From: Saxidomus purpurata
Taxonomy: Eukaryota; Mollusca; Bivalvia; Venerida; Veneridae
Reading direction: 5' to 3'
DNA: 64,000 nucleotides
NCBI GenBank assembly: GCA_022818135.1
Contig: JAFMSR010000015.1
Span: 33,485,022-33,549,021, forward strand
The notes below the pieces were generated by a model. The model saw only the letters and a program-made list of their open reading frames with translations. It ran no database searches and was not told the DNA's origin. Below, piece by piece: positions 1 through 10,985 of the stretch (position 1 is the first letter of the stretch; every line of letters starts with the position of its first letter). Made by a program: the position numbers and the translations under genes.

Positions 1-233
1 ATCAATTTGTGTCAGCAATGAAACATGTTCCCTTATAGTACCCACGAAAGTCGATGGCTTTAAAGGACTTTGATTATTAACATTCGCTATTACTTGCAAA
101 ATGGGTTCTACAACTGAACTCCAAACAAGTAAGTGTTTACGTTTAAATATGTTTCTTGATTTCCAAATTTTAAGTTTTAACTATTTTATCATAAACGCAT
201 TTGTTGAGAGTTCCAATGAGTATAATTCTACGA

Positions 234-461
234 TGCCAGTGAAGTGACATGTGATACATTTTTTTTATTTTGTAATTACGAAATAAGATTTCTTAAAAAC
301 CAAATATTATTTCGTAAATACGAAACACATTTCGTAAAACGAAATAAAATTTGGAAATTTCGAAATGTTATTTCGTTTTTACGAAACCTTATTTCGTTTT
401 TTATGAAATGTATTTCGTAATTACGAAATAAGAAAATGTATCACATGTCACTTCACGGGCA
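234..461. mobile_element. MITE-like element with about 48-bp terminal inverted repeats
   Basis: The two ends are reverse complements: the left end reads TGCCAGTGAAGTGACATGTG and the complement of the right end reads TGCCCGTGAAGTGACATGTG. The match continues through ATACATTTT and the TAATTACGAAATA stretch. The interior is AT-rich and full of TTTCG/CGAAA palindromes, and there is no open frame. Size (228 bp), TIRs and lack of coding fit a non-autonomous DNA transposon. A target-site duplication is not clear, so the superfamily is not assigned. Confidence 0.7.
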
Positions 462-1189
462 GACTTTGTCACAAGAGTCAGAAATATACATTGCACAAGA
501 TATTTGAAAACTGGAAAACCTACTTTCGTTTTTGAAAAGGCAAAATATAGTTTATTAATGCCTTTGTTAAACTCAAATATTCAACACAATATGGTCAAAT
601 ACGATGCAGTGTGTCATATTTTCCTTCTGAAAAGACGCCCGTTACAATTCAAGATTTAAAAGAAAATTCGATTTGGTCTTAGTAATGGTCCATTAATGTA
701 CACATAAAATGTCAAGTATTGATTTATCAATGTAAGAATGAATCAGAACAAACGCCGACCGATAGTATCGTATAGATGTTAGATTTTTTCAATACATTTA
801 GATTAAATTACAATAAGTAGAGTTTTGGCAATAAAAATAGCAATAAAATAAATTGCAAAGATTCGCAACAATTTGAATATAGTTTAAAATTGTATCAGTA
901 CATCCTACTATCTGAATATAAATTATTTTCATAACCACAGGGAAAGTGTCTGTACATAAGGGGGTAAGAGGTACATTTGTTACTTACAATGGATAGGGGA
1001 TGCATTATATCCAAATAAATGATACAATACCATAATGGTACAAATCATTTAACAGCATTCCTGCATGTATTTAAAATAATATCTGTATGAAGGTGATGAT
1101 TAACAGAATGTAATTCTTCATTATTTTTATCATTTTTATCGAAACACTACGGCTAAGGAGGCCAATAAGTCACTGGTGTTAAGTTGGCA
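462..1189. other. AT-rich stretch without recognised features
   Basis: No open frame, repeat or RNA signature was seen. If the downstream Mab-21 gene has upstream exons they lie here or left of the window, but I could not identify one with convincing splice sites. Confidence 0.5.
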
Positions 1190-3955
1190 GTAAAAGCAGA
1201 ACGAGCAGTATTACTGGTACTATAACAACAGTCAAACTGTTGCTGCTGTTCCTGCTAGTACCACTGTTGCTGCTGTTCCTGCTAGTACCACTGTTGCTGC
1301 TATTCCTGCAAGTGCAACTGTTGCTGCTGTTCCTGCTAGTACCACTGTTGCTGACATTCCTGCTAGTACCGCTGTTGCTGCTGTTCCTGCAAGTGCAACT
1401 GTTGCTGCTGTTCCTGCTAGTACCACTGTTGCTGATATTCCTGCTAGTACCGCTGTTGCTGCTGTTCCTGCTAGTACCGCTATTGCTGCTGTTCCTGCTA
1501 GTACCGCTGTTGCTGATATTCCTGGTAGTACCACTGTTGCTGCTATTTCTTGTAGTACCACTATTGCTGCTATTCCTGGTAGTACCATTGTTGCTGCTAT
1601 TCCTGATAGTACCGCTATTGCTGATATTCCTGGTAGTACCATTGTTGCTGCTATTCCTGGTAGTACCGCTGTTGCTGCTGTTCCTGCTAGTACCACTGTT
1701 GCTGCTATTCCTGCTAGTACCACTGTTGCTGATATTCCTGCTAGTACCACTGTTGCTGCTGTTCCTGCTAGTACCACTGTTGCTGCTAGTACCACTGTTG
1801 CTGCTATAGCTGCTAGTTCTGCTATTGCTGCTAGTACCGCTATTGCTGCTGTTCCTGCTAGTACCGCTGTTGCTGATATTCCTGGTAGTACCACTGTTGC
1901 TGCTATTTCTTGTAGTACCGCTATTGCTGCTATTCCTGGTAGTACCATTGTTGCTGCTATTCCTGATAGTATCATTGTTGCTGCTATTCCTGGTAGTACC
2001 GCTATTGCTGCTGTTCCTGCTAGTACCGCTGTTGCTGATATTCCTGGCAGTACCACTGTTGCTGATATTCCTGGTAATACCACTGTTGCTGCTATTCCTG
2101 CTAGAACCACTGTTGCTGATATTCCTGGTAGTACCACTGTTGCTGCTGTTCCTGCTAGTACCGCTGTTGCTGATATTCCTGGTAGTACCACTGTTGCTGA
2201 TGTTCCTGCTAGTACCACTGTCGCTGATATTCCTGGTAATACCACTGTTGCTGATGTTCCTGCTAGAACCGCTGTTGCTGATATTCCTGGTAGTACCACT
2301 GTTGCTGCTGTTCCTGCTAGTACCGTTGTTGCTGATATTCCTGGTAGTACCACTGTTGCTGATATTCCTGGTAGTACCACTGTTGCTGCTGTTCCTGCTA
2401 GTACCGCTATTGCTGCTATTCCTGGTAGTACCATTGTTGCTGCTATTCCTGGTAGTACCGCTATTGCTGCTGTTCCTGGTAGTACCATTGTTGCTGCTAT
2501 TCCTGCTAGTACCACTGTTGCTGCTATTCCTGCAAGTGCAACTGTTGCTGCTGTTCCTGCTAGTACCACTGTTGCTGATATTCCTGCTAGTACCACTGTT
2601 GCTGCTGTTCCTGCTAGTACCACTGTTGCTGCTAGTACCACTGTTGCTGCTTATGCTGCTAGTTCTGCTATTGCTGCTAGTTCCGCTATTGCTGCTAGTA
2701 CCGCTATTGCTGCTGTTCCTGCTAGTACCGCTGTTGCTGATATTCCTGGTAGTACCACTGTTGCTGCTATTTCTTGTAGTACCGCTATTGCTGCTATTCC
2801 TGGTAGTACCATTGTTGCTGCTATTCCTGATAGTACCATTGTTGCTGCTATTCCTTGTAGTACCGCTATTGCTGCTATTCCTGGTAGTAACATTGTTGCT
2901 GCTATTCCTGGTAGTACCGCTATTGCTGATGTTCCTGCTAGTACCGCTGTTGCTGATATTCCTGGTAGTACCACTGTTGCTGATGTTCCTGCTAGTACCG
3001 CTGTCGCTGATATTCCTGGTAATACCACTGTTGCTGATGTTCCTGCTAGAACCGCTGTTGCTGATATTCCTGGTATTACCACTGTTGCTGCTGTTCCTGC
3101 TAGTACCGCTGTTGCTGATATTCCTGGTAGTACCACTGTTGCTGATATTCCTGGTAGTACCACTGTTGCTGCTGTTCCTGCTAGTACCGCTATTGCTGCT
3201 ATTCCTGGTAGTACCATTGTTGATGCTATTCCTGGTAGTACCGCTATTGCTGCTGTTCCTGGTAGTACCATTGTTGCTGCTATTCCTGGTAGTACCGCTA
3301 TTGCTGATATTCCTGGTAGTACCATTGTTGCTGCTATTCCTGGTAGTACCGCTATTGCTGCTGTTCCTGCTAGTACCGCTGTTGCTGATATTCCTGGTAA
3401 TACCACTGTTGTTGCTATTCCTGCTAGAACCACTGTTGCTGATATTCCTTGTAGTACCGCTGTTGCTGATGTTCATGCTAGTACCGCTGTTGCTGATATT
3501 CCTGGTAATACCACTGTTGCTGCTATTCCTGCTAGAACCACTGTTGCTGATATTCCTGGTAGTACCACTGTTGCTGCTGTTCCTGCTAGTACCGCTGTTG
3601 CTGATATTCCTGGTAGTACCACTGTTGCTGATGTTCCTGCTAGTACCGCTGTTGCTGATATTCCTGGTAATACCACTGTTGCTGATGTTCCTGCTAGAAC
3701 CGCTGTTGCTGATATTCCTGGTAGTACCACTGTTGCTGCTGTTCCTGCTAGTACCGCTGTTGCTGATATTCCTGGTAGTACCACTGTTGCTGATATTCCT
3801 GGTAGTACCACTGTTGCTGCTGTTCCTGCTAGTACCGGTGTTGCTGATATTCCTGGTAGTACCACTGTTGCTGCTATTCCTGGTAGTACCGCTATTGCTG
3901 ATATTCCTGGTAGTACCATTGTTGCTGATATTCCTGGTAGTACCTCCTGGTAGTA
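1190..3955. repeat. 27-bp minisatellite, about 100 units, probably intronic
   Basis: The unit on the + strand is GTTGCTGCTGTT + CCTGCTAGTACCACT, with variants GAT ATT CCT GGT, ATT for GTT and GCT or ATT for the last triplet. Nearly every third base is T, so the array keeps a strict NNT triplet phase. Because of this, two codon-aligned frames stay open across the whole array: V-A-A-V-P-A-S-T-T on + (1194-3951, no ATG) and S-G-T-T-R-N-I-S-N on - (1179-4019, first codon TTG). NNT codons cannot be stops, and their complements start with A and cannot be stops either, so openness is not evidence of coding. The array ends about 90 bp before a strong + strand acceptor at 4040, which places it in an intron of the Mab-21-like gene. 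Confidence 0.85.
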
Positions 3956-4040
3956 CTACAGCAGGATAGACGCTGTATACTATAATTAGAAGATGAAAAA
4001 AATGTTCTATGTTAAACAACTTGTTTTATCTTTGTTACAG

Positions 4041-5569
4041 TCGACCTGACAGGCGTTTATGTAGAGTTGTTTGATGTGATGAGTTGTATTGGTTACAGTC
4101 CAGCAATTGTTAGAGAGAGAAGAAATATGTTCCATGAGAAGGACGTTATATTAAGTAGCAGACGTAATGACGTCACATTCATAACGGCGGGAAGCAAAGG
4201 GGAGGGACTAACATCCTGTTTTGAGAGTGACTACGATCGTCTGAACATTTATCGCGATGTCGTCTGCATCTTTCGTGAGCAGTCTATAGAAATGCCAGAT
4301 ACCACAACATGTTTCTACATGAGTAACAAATATTGCCATGGGGGACATTATACATTAACACTTTCACGACACGGTACGGTCAAATTCAGCTCTATTGAGG
4401 CCGCTTTAATTCACAAAGGTCCCAATAAAAACCAAATTTCCAGTGATTTATTCACGAAGGAACTTGAAAAGACGTCGGCGTTAGATACAGTTGGTGGATG
4501 GAACAGAGGAATGAGAACTGGACCAGCAGTTACCTCCGCTAGAGGTATATACCACAGAGATGACGTGTTTGCCTTTCGTTGCCTAAGCCAGCAGGATTTA
4601 CTCACTGACTGGTCACAAAGAGAAAGAAAACATAACTGGCCAAGTCCAGATATCATCGAAGAAGTCGTGAAACTCGAAGCACAGATAGTCCCTGTTGGTT
4701 GCAAAGGTTCAGAAAATCAAAGCATGGAGTGGCGAGTTTGTTTTATTCCAGGAGAGTTAAAGTTGTGTGAAAGCTTGAATGAAACTCAGTACAAATTGTA
4801 CATTTTGTTGAAGTTAATAAACAAGAACATTCTTCAGTCGGTTTGTAAGGATATCTCCTCTTATATGATGAAAAATGTCACATTTTGGATCGCCGAAAAC
4901 AATCCTACTGAACTATTTGTCAAAGAAAACCTTCTAGTTGTACTTCAGTTGGGGATTAAAATGTTGATCGATGCGTTAAAAAACAAATACTTGCCATATT
5001 ACATGATTCCAAATAGAAATCTATTTATTGGCAGGCAATGTCTGGAAGCTGCAGATCTGTTAATTGATAAGCTGGAAGAAATCATGACTAAGTATCCAAG
5101 ATTCATTATGGACTTGCCTAAATTCCACCAAGCTCTCACAGAATTATCAGCAGAACAGTTAATCGTAAAAGGATACGAGCGGGACACTTTGGAAAGTTTA
5201 GAATTAAAGAGACAATACATTATTGCTTCATACTCAACTCCAGGATTTAGCAGAGAAGAAATAGATCATAAGTGTTGGGAGGACAAAACATATCGTGATA
5301 ATAGATGTAAAATGTACGATATGGTGATGCCGGATTGGAGACAATACTTTGAATCTGAGCGACCTACCAGTTTACTGGAAAGTATAATTGCCAGTATGAA
5401 CGGTCTCAATAAGTTTCCGGATCAATACAGAAGATTTGCGAGAAGTTATTTTGATATAATTTGGCCGCATATAAAACAAGAAGTGGATGGAGCGGATAGC
5501 GCTACTGAAGAAGAGATTATTGACTTCCTTGCAATACTCAGGGTAAAAGTAGAAATAGCGTTGTCATAA
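4041..5569 (+). CDS. Mab-21 domain / cGAS-like receptor (cGLR) type protein, 3' coding exon
   Basis: This is one long exon. The track-style start at 4067 is a TTG; the frame stays open back to a textbook acceptor (TTTTATCTTTGTTACAG, AG at 4039-4040), so the exon begins at 4041 and earlier exons are missing. Counting from 4067, the nucleotidyltransferase signature GSKGEGL (residues 42-48) is followed by ESDYD (53-57), matching the GS...[DE]xD active-site pattern of the Mab-21/cGAS fold. The C-terminal helical Mab-21 domain is clear: WRVCFIPGELKLCESL, then FVKENLLVVLQLGIK and LPYYMIPNRNLF. Family members bind nucleic acid or other ligands and some make cyclic dinucleotide signals in innate immunity; whether this one is catalytic is unknown, because the third acidic residue could not be placed with confidence. 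The frame ends at TAA 5567-5569. The start codon is not visible in this exon. Confidence 0.88.
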
Positions 5570-5726
5570 TTCATAGTTATTACTCAATCACAACTAGCTA
5601 AAGAATATAAACGAGACCTATGTGTACCATAGCTAGAACACGTTCACATAAACGTGACGTTGCCAAGGCATTATCTAGCGACTTATAGATGTTTCTTCCC
5701 GGAACTCAAAGCTGCACACAAATATG

Positions 5727-5985
5727 CTGACTGAAGCCTCCACATCACTGTTGTCACGTGTTGTGACAGAAGCCTCCACATCACTGTTGTCACGTGTAGT
5801 GACTGAAGCCTCTACATTACTGTTGTCACGTGTTGTGACAGAAGCCTCCATATCACTGTTGTCACGTGTAGTGATTGAAGCCTCTACATCACTGTTGTCA
5901 CGTGTTGTGACAGAATCCTCCACATTACTTTTGTCACGTGTTGTGGCAGAAGCCTTCAATTTGCCTTTGTCACGTGTAAACAAAT
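5727..5985. repeat. 36-bp tandem repeat with CACGTG boxes and mini-hairpins
   Basis: About seven copies of a 36-bp unit, each containing TGTCACGTGTTGTGACA. This holds an E-box palindrome (CACGTG) and a six-base inverted repeat TGTCAC/GTGACA that can form a short hairpin. The unit is a multiple of three, so small frames stay open on both strands (T-E-A-S-T-S-L-L-S-R-V-V on +). It lies 160 bp after the Mab-21-like stop codon and before a possible poly(A) signal, so it may be in that gene's 3' UTR. Confidence 0.8.
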
Positions 5986-5990
5986 ACACA

Positions 5991-5996
5991 AATAAA
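5991..5996 (+). promoter_or_regulatory. Possible poly(A) signal AATAAA
   Basis: This AATAAA lies about 420 bp after the Mab-21-like stop codon. It is a plausible end of that transcript, but the motif is common by chance in AT-rich DNA. Confidence 0.3.
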
Positions 5997-6749
5997 ATAC
6001 TAATAAGATAAAGTGCAAACACTGAGGCGATATTGGATGAAAGATGTTTAAATAATTAAAAGTGTCAATTTGCCAAAATTGGCTGACCGGACACTTATCG
6101 GTCCTGGGGAGCACACCTGTTCATTATTGCAGGTCCTCAGCCTGAAAATTGTGTCAGAGACACAGAAAACATGGGTCTGGAAATTCCTTGATGTATGTTT
6201 GTTTTTGCTTTTATGTGTTGATTTGGAACGTAGTGGGTTTAAATGATTGACTATTATCATATCTTGTTATGTTTAAAGTTAAACCAGTTGCTGCAGAGTA
6301 TGTATTTCTGCTACTGATTCAAAACAGCATATCCATTTACATTGAAAGGCATGTACACATAATTATGAAGTAAGATGCCCATAAACACACATTCTACAAT
6401 AAATATTTGGTTTTGTCGTTTTATAATTGATTTCTATAAGCAGTGTAAAATGGTATGAAGCTGTATTCGGTTCATGTTAATGAAGGAGGTGAAGTGCATG
6501 ATTACTTTTTATAAATTCCCCTGATAACTTTAATGCAGTGAAAATGAAGAACCACTTCAACAATTGGACTAAACTTACACATGACAGTATGTAGCTATTC
6601 CGTAGAACTAAGTAAAATCCCTCACCAGTTATCTGTGCCTAAACCACTAAAGCTTTCTGATATTGAAATGGAAAAAAATTGATGCAGAAATTTATAGAAT
6701 TTTACAATGTCACATTATCGAATTAGCAGACTCTGACACACAATGAGCA
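5997..6749. other. AT-rich stretch, no gene recognised
   Basis: Only short chance frames are present. The last 150 bp may hold eroded upstream sequence of the reverse transcriptase relic that follows. Confidence 0.4.
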
Positions 6750-7640
6750 TTTATATCGAACATTTACACCAAACCAAAGAAAGACGGCAGAATTCGCATT
6801 ATTCTAAAATTGAAACGTTTCAATGATTAAATGCAGTACTATCAATTTAAAATGGAAACACTAAAAACAGCAGTTAGCCTTATGACTCCAAACTGTTATT
6901 TCGGGTTAGTGGATATTTCCGACGCATTCTATTTTATACCAATTTATAATGAAGACAGGAAGTATTTTCGGTTAATTCACAAAGACATCAAGTACCAATT
7001 CACAACACTTGCTATGGGATTGACCACGGCCCCGCGGGTATTCACCAAAAAGGCCAGTGTTTTCACCACCCATAGCTAAAGGTCATATCAGTACGGTGTA
7101 TATCGATGATTCGTGTTTACAAGGAGCTTCATACAAGTCATGTCTTAGTAACATTGAGGATACAGTCATGCTGTTAGACAATTTTGGGTTAACCATTCAT
7201 CCGACTAAATCTGTTTTCATTCCTACAAGACAAATATAATTTGTGGGTTTCATTCTGTGTTCTGACTACATCACAGTTTGTCTGACACCTACCAAAATAA
7301 ATGACATCATTGATAAATGCAACATCATTTTGAACAAGAAATATATACAATACCATAAGGGAATTTTCTCAGGTCAATGGGAAGTTTGTCGCTGCAGACA
7401 CCAGCTTAACAGGCTATGGTGCTTGCATTAAAAAAGCTGATCAAGCTATCCCAATTACTTGATTTTTGAATGAATACTGCTGCCAAACATATCATGGTAT
7501 ACAGAAGTATGACAACATGCTCTGAAGACTGCTGTCATCAACATGCGCCCACGTGATCTCTTTTTGATCCATCAAGGAGTTGGTGGTCTTTAAAATATCA
7601 ATCAAACTTCATTTTCCCTTGTCAATGTACGTCTCGTCTA
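6750..7640 (+). pseudogene. Broken reverse transcriptase / RNase H of a DIRS- or Ty3-like retrotransposon
   Basis: Consecutive + strand fragments in order look like the RT fingers (TKPKKDGRIRIIL), the palm (YFGLVDISDAFYFIPI, then FTTLAMGLTTAPRVFTK), the catalytic YIDD box (STVYIDDSCLQG) and the region after it (NFGLTIHPTKSVFIPT). A short piece resembling the start of an RNase H domain (ADTSLTGYGA) comes next. The wording FTTLAMGLTTAPRVFTK and GHISTVYIDD is typical of DIRS/Ngaro-type tyrosine-recombinase retrotransposons, with Ty3-like elements the alternative. The copy is dead: there is a stop near 6827, a frameshift near 7060 and a stop near 7237. No LTRs or recombinase were found. Confidence 0.8.
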
Positions 7641-8269
7641 ATTTTCCTATTTGTACCCAAGCTGATCAACAAAGGTCCTGAAACTAAGGTAACAAGTATC
7701 CTTCTAGCTATTTTTACTGCAGATGCTGGGTAGTGATAATGACATGAGTGTTTTATCTTAAAGAGCTTGAGTTTTAACAAAATAATAATTAGGCAGAAAA
7801 ATTGACTTGTTCACATTTCAGAGGATTATCCTTTGAATAATCGCCTTGTTTGTATTTCCTGAATTTGTATGCATATTCAAGGTCCAAGTAATGTGTTTAA
7901 GGACATGCTACTCATCGCTGTGGTAATAGTTTCCTCACAACATAATGACACGTTGTCATCAGCAAAGACCTTTTCCATGGTAGAGATATGTGTTTGTTTG
8001 TATACAACAATGTAATCATCTGTCAAAAAGTGTCTTATCATGTTATGTTTCAGGAAGAATTGTGGAGAGATGGTGGAATCATATATGACAGATCATATAA
8101 AGTTACTGTAGTCATTTCATTTTTTTTAGTTTTACTGGCTTGAAACAAACGACTAAGTCATAATATAAAATCATAAATTTCACACGATTTGTAGTTAGTT
8201 CTTAACAACACTTTTGACTTGTAAGCTTATTGCTGATTAATTTGTTTATTTTCCTCCAATTCGGCCTCA
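7641..8269. other. AT-rich stretch, no gene recognised
   Basis: Probably eroded transposon sequence between two relics. No frame or repeat could be assigned. Confidence 0.35.
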
Positions 8270-8678
8270 ATACATAATTCTCACACTAGCACTTGAAAAG
8301 AACAGTGCTGATCTTGCCAGCATAAAGCCTAGAATGGACACAACCATTAACTCACTTGAGAAACTGCAAAGCAGTGAAGGGGTTAGTACGAGAAAGGCAG
8401 AGAAAATACTCTCAGAATTTGGGATAAGTGCAACAGACAACGAAAAAAAAGCTGTGTATGCTGTTGAGGTCACATTTCTAGATAACTTGATTTCAAACAT
8501 AAAGCGACTCCTTGAGAACCCTGAAATCATAGACGGTCTTTGCTGTTTTCAACATGAATATCATGGATGCTCTATCAGGGAATGACGAAATTGAACTTCT
8601 TGCTGAACACTATGGATTAGATGTTGACAAAGCCTTATTTGAATGGGACTTTCTCAAAAATGCCCTAAAAATATAGAA
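8270..8678 (+). pseudogene. Fragment resembling a hAT-transposase-derived / ZNF862-like protein C-terminus
   Basis: An open + strand stretch from about 8270 (past the in-frame ATG at 8334) encodes a hydrophilic helical segment (SLEKLQSSEGVSTRKAEKIL). After a frameshift near 8535 the sense continues as FAVFNMNIMDALSGND, then IELLAEHYGLDVDKALFEW, ending at TAG 8676-8678. The pattern FxxFNxxN...E(I/L)LAEHxGLDxDxAxxEW is the segment before the hAT dimerisation region in ZNF862/KIAA1586-like proteins common in marine invertebrates. The family match is from memory and not searched. The frameshift marks a relic. Confidence 0.45.
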
Positions 8679-9274
8679 TCTGAATCAGTAAGCAGTCCAT
8701 CAGCGTGATCTTTCAGTTGAAAAAAAAACAAGAGCTGTTTGTAAAAAACGTATGCCCCCCTTGATGCAAAAGTTGTACTTTAAAAGGGACAGTTTTTAAA
8801 AGTAAAAGTCAGTGAGAAATTCGTGAAAACGGCATCTGTAGAAATTGTAAAATTAGAAAAAATTAAAAAGAAAATAAAACAGTCATCTCCATAGAACAAT
8901 ATTAGATTTAACATTGACTTTGACCCTAGTGAAAAGAGTCACCTTGACTGTTTCAGGTGTGTTCTTGGGAAAAGTACGGAAGCGTCCTGGTGCCAATTCA
9001 TAATGTTCTATAAAAAAGAATAACTCCTACGTAGGACTTTATAACTCCTACGTAGGACTTTATAACTCCTACGTAGGACTTTATAACTCCTACGTAGGAG
9101 ATAAAAAAAGCCTAATTAGGAGTTTATAACTCCTACGTAGGACTTTATAACTCCTGTTGAACCGTATGTGTCCCGGAACGTATATATCACACGTGTGTGA
9201 TATATTCGACCGTAAATATAACACGTGTTTAATGTGACATATTTGTTTGGTCATTTTTGACAGTTTACACCGAA

Positions 9275-9405
9275 CGTATATGTCTTTTTCACACGTGTGA
9301 TATATTCGGTCGAATTTTTCACACGCGTGATATATTCGGTCGAATTTTTCACACGCGTGATATATTCGGTCGAATCTTTCACACGTTTGATATATTCATT
9401 CTTGT
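9275..9405. repeat. 30-bp direct repeats inside the foldback-like element
   Basis: Four copies of a 30-bp unit containing CACACGYGTGATATATTCGG. The ACACGTGT/ACACGCGT palindrome recurs in inverse orientation near 10675-10720 in the right arm. The in-frame peptide F-H-T-R-D-I-F-G-R-I is a by-product of the 30-bp period. Confidence 0.75.
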
Positions 9406-9569
9406 CATTTTGGCAGTTTACACCGAAACTTATTTGTGATACTTTAGTGTATAAAACTACTAATCATACTTTTGTAGGAAGTGGGTGGCAAGGCACTCGT
9501 CCCTGGGCCGTTTGCCGTTGTAACAATGTTTAGGAACCCCATAGAATAATAACCCCGGTCATTATTTTT

Positions 9570-10110
9570 TTTGAAGAATAGTGACCCCCTCCCAACCTCA
9601 GAGTGTGACCTTGACCTTAGACCTAGGGACCTGGTTCTTGCACAATACACCCTGTCTTATAATGGTATGAAAATCCTTCAGTACATCCTTCAGTACAATA
9701 TCTCATTCTTCAATTTGACCTTTAACCTCAAACTGTGAACTTGACCGTAGACATAGGGATTTGTTCATCTGTATGACTCTTCGTCACATTAAGGTAAATA
9801 TTTATGCATTGTTACATCAATATCCCTTCAAGTATATAGAAGAAATGCTCCGGACAAAGTTATTCTTAATTCGGCAAATGACACTCCTTCTCATTGAGGT
9901 TAACATTTATGCCAAATATAAACACGATTGCTCCTTGCATGTCAAAGTTATGGTCCGGACAAAATCAGTCTGGACGGACGCACGGGCTCACAGACGCACG
10001 GATGCACATACACCGACTGCCAAATGCACATACACCGACTGCCAAATGCGGCGACTATGTCGAGCTCACCGCAAGTGGGCTCGACAAAAATGATCGAGGG
10101 TCATTACCAT
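9570..10110. repeat. Dispersed molluscan-type repeat (TGACCTTGACC / GGTCCGGACAAA motifs)
   Basis: The segment has the hallmarks of a high-copy bivalve repeat: GTGACCTTGACCTTAGACC, CTCCGGACAAAGTTATTCTT, GGTCCGGACAAAATCAGTCT, and an ending rich in GGACGGACGCACGG. A 19-bp piece ACACCGACTGCCAAATGC is repeated in tandem at 10012-10048. It sits inside the foldback-like element, so it is a nested or captured copy. It has no coding. Confidence 0.55.
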
Positions 10111-10985
10111 CTTACGGTTACTTTACATAGTTTCACCGGCCATCAAATATATCAAGTTTGATATGTGTTTAATCTGTGATAAATGTATTGTGTTATACAG
10201 AAAAAAATGTATAGTGATGTTTTATAATCAATGCTGTTCTGAGATAATTTCCTGTTAATAATCACCACTCAAGGGCCACACGAACGCAGTCGATAACTTT
10301 CAAGAACACCCGATCGAAATTTGACCAAACATTATTTATACAAATTAAAGACATAATACAGACCACACCTTCGAATGGGAATGTCTAGTTCCCATACAAT
10401 GTGTTGGGACCGATCGGATCGACTTGTATTGGTTGTGTTAAGCAGAATCTATGCGGCATAACTTAATCAACCATATTTGATTGTTTTAAATATGTTTTGT
10501 TTTTTTCAAATTGATCAAAATGTGACGTATTCGTTCAAAATTTCGTTTTTATTTGCCTTTTTCTACATGTGAGATATTCGTTTTCGTGTTCCTATAAAAT
10601 TCGAAGTCAAACGTATACATCACATGATATGTGCCATATGCGTTTCACGCGAAGACTATTTTCGACCGAATATATCACACGTGTGACATATGTGGTCGAA
10701 TTTTTTTCTCGTGTGATATATACGTTCCGGGACATATACGGTTCAACAACTCCTACGTAGGAGATAAAAAAGCCTAATTAGGACTTTATAACTCCTACGT
10801 AGGACTTCATAACTCCTACGTAGGAGATAAAAAAAGCCTAATTAGGACTTTATAACTCCTACGTAAGACTTTATAACTCCTACGTAGGACTTTATAACTC
10901 CTACGTAGGACTTTATAACTCCTACGTAGGACTTTATAACTCCTACGTAGGAGATAAAAAAAGCCTAATTAGGAGTTTATAACAG

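Larger units (their letters stand above)
9010..10985. mobile_element. Foldback-like element with long inverted ends made of palindromic subrepeats
   Basis: The left arm (about 9024-9240) and the right arm (about 10640-10980) are inverted copies. Both carry AACTCCTACGTAGGACTTTAT units built on the 12-bp palindrome TCCTACGTAGGA, and a GCCTAATTAGGA palindrome. Towards the middle a unique segment matches in inverse orientation: GTTGAACCGTATGTGTCCCG on the left against CGGGACATATACGGTTCAAC on the right, followed by GAACGTATATATCACACG-type sequence. The roughly 1.4-kb interior has no transposase. The structure resembles foldback or snapback elements. Exact ends and a target duplication are not resolved. 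Confidence 0.7.

Noticed and set aside
1240..3969. Leucine-rich + strand frames and V-L-A-G-T-A-A-T - strand frames
   Set aside because: By-products of the 27-bp repeat; both are interrupted by stops.
1179..4019. A 946-codon - strand frame with a signal-peptide-like start and a hydrophobic end
   Set aside because: It starts with TTG, has no ATG before the upstream stop, and stays open only because of the NNT register of the minisatellite. Hydrophobic ends come from flanking AT-rich and eroded repeat sequence.
5675..6022. Small frames in the 36-bp repeats as a repeat protein
   Set aside because: Open on both strands because the unit is 36 bp; no splice or start support.
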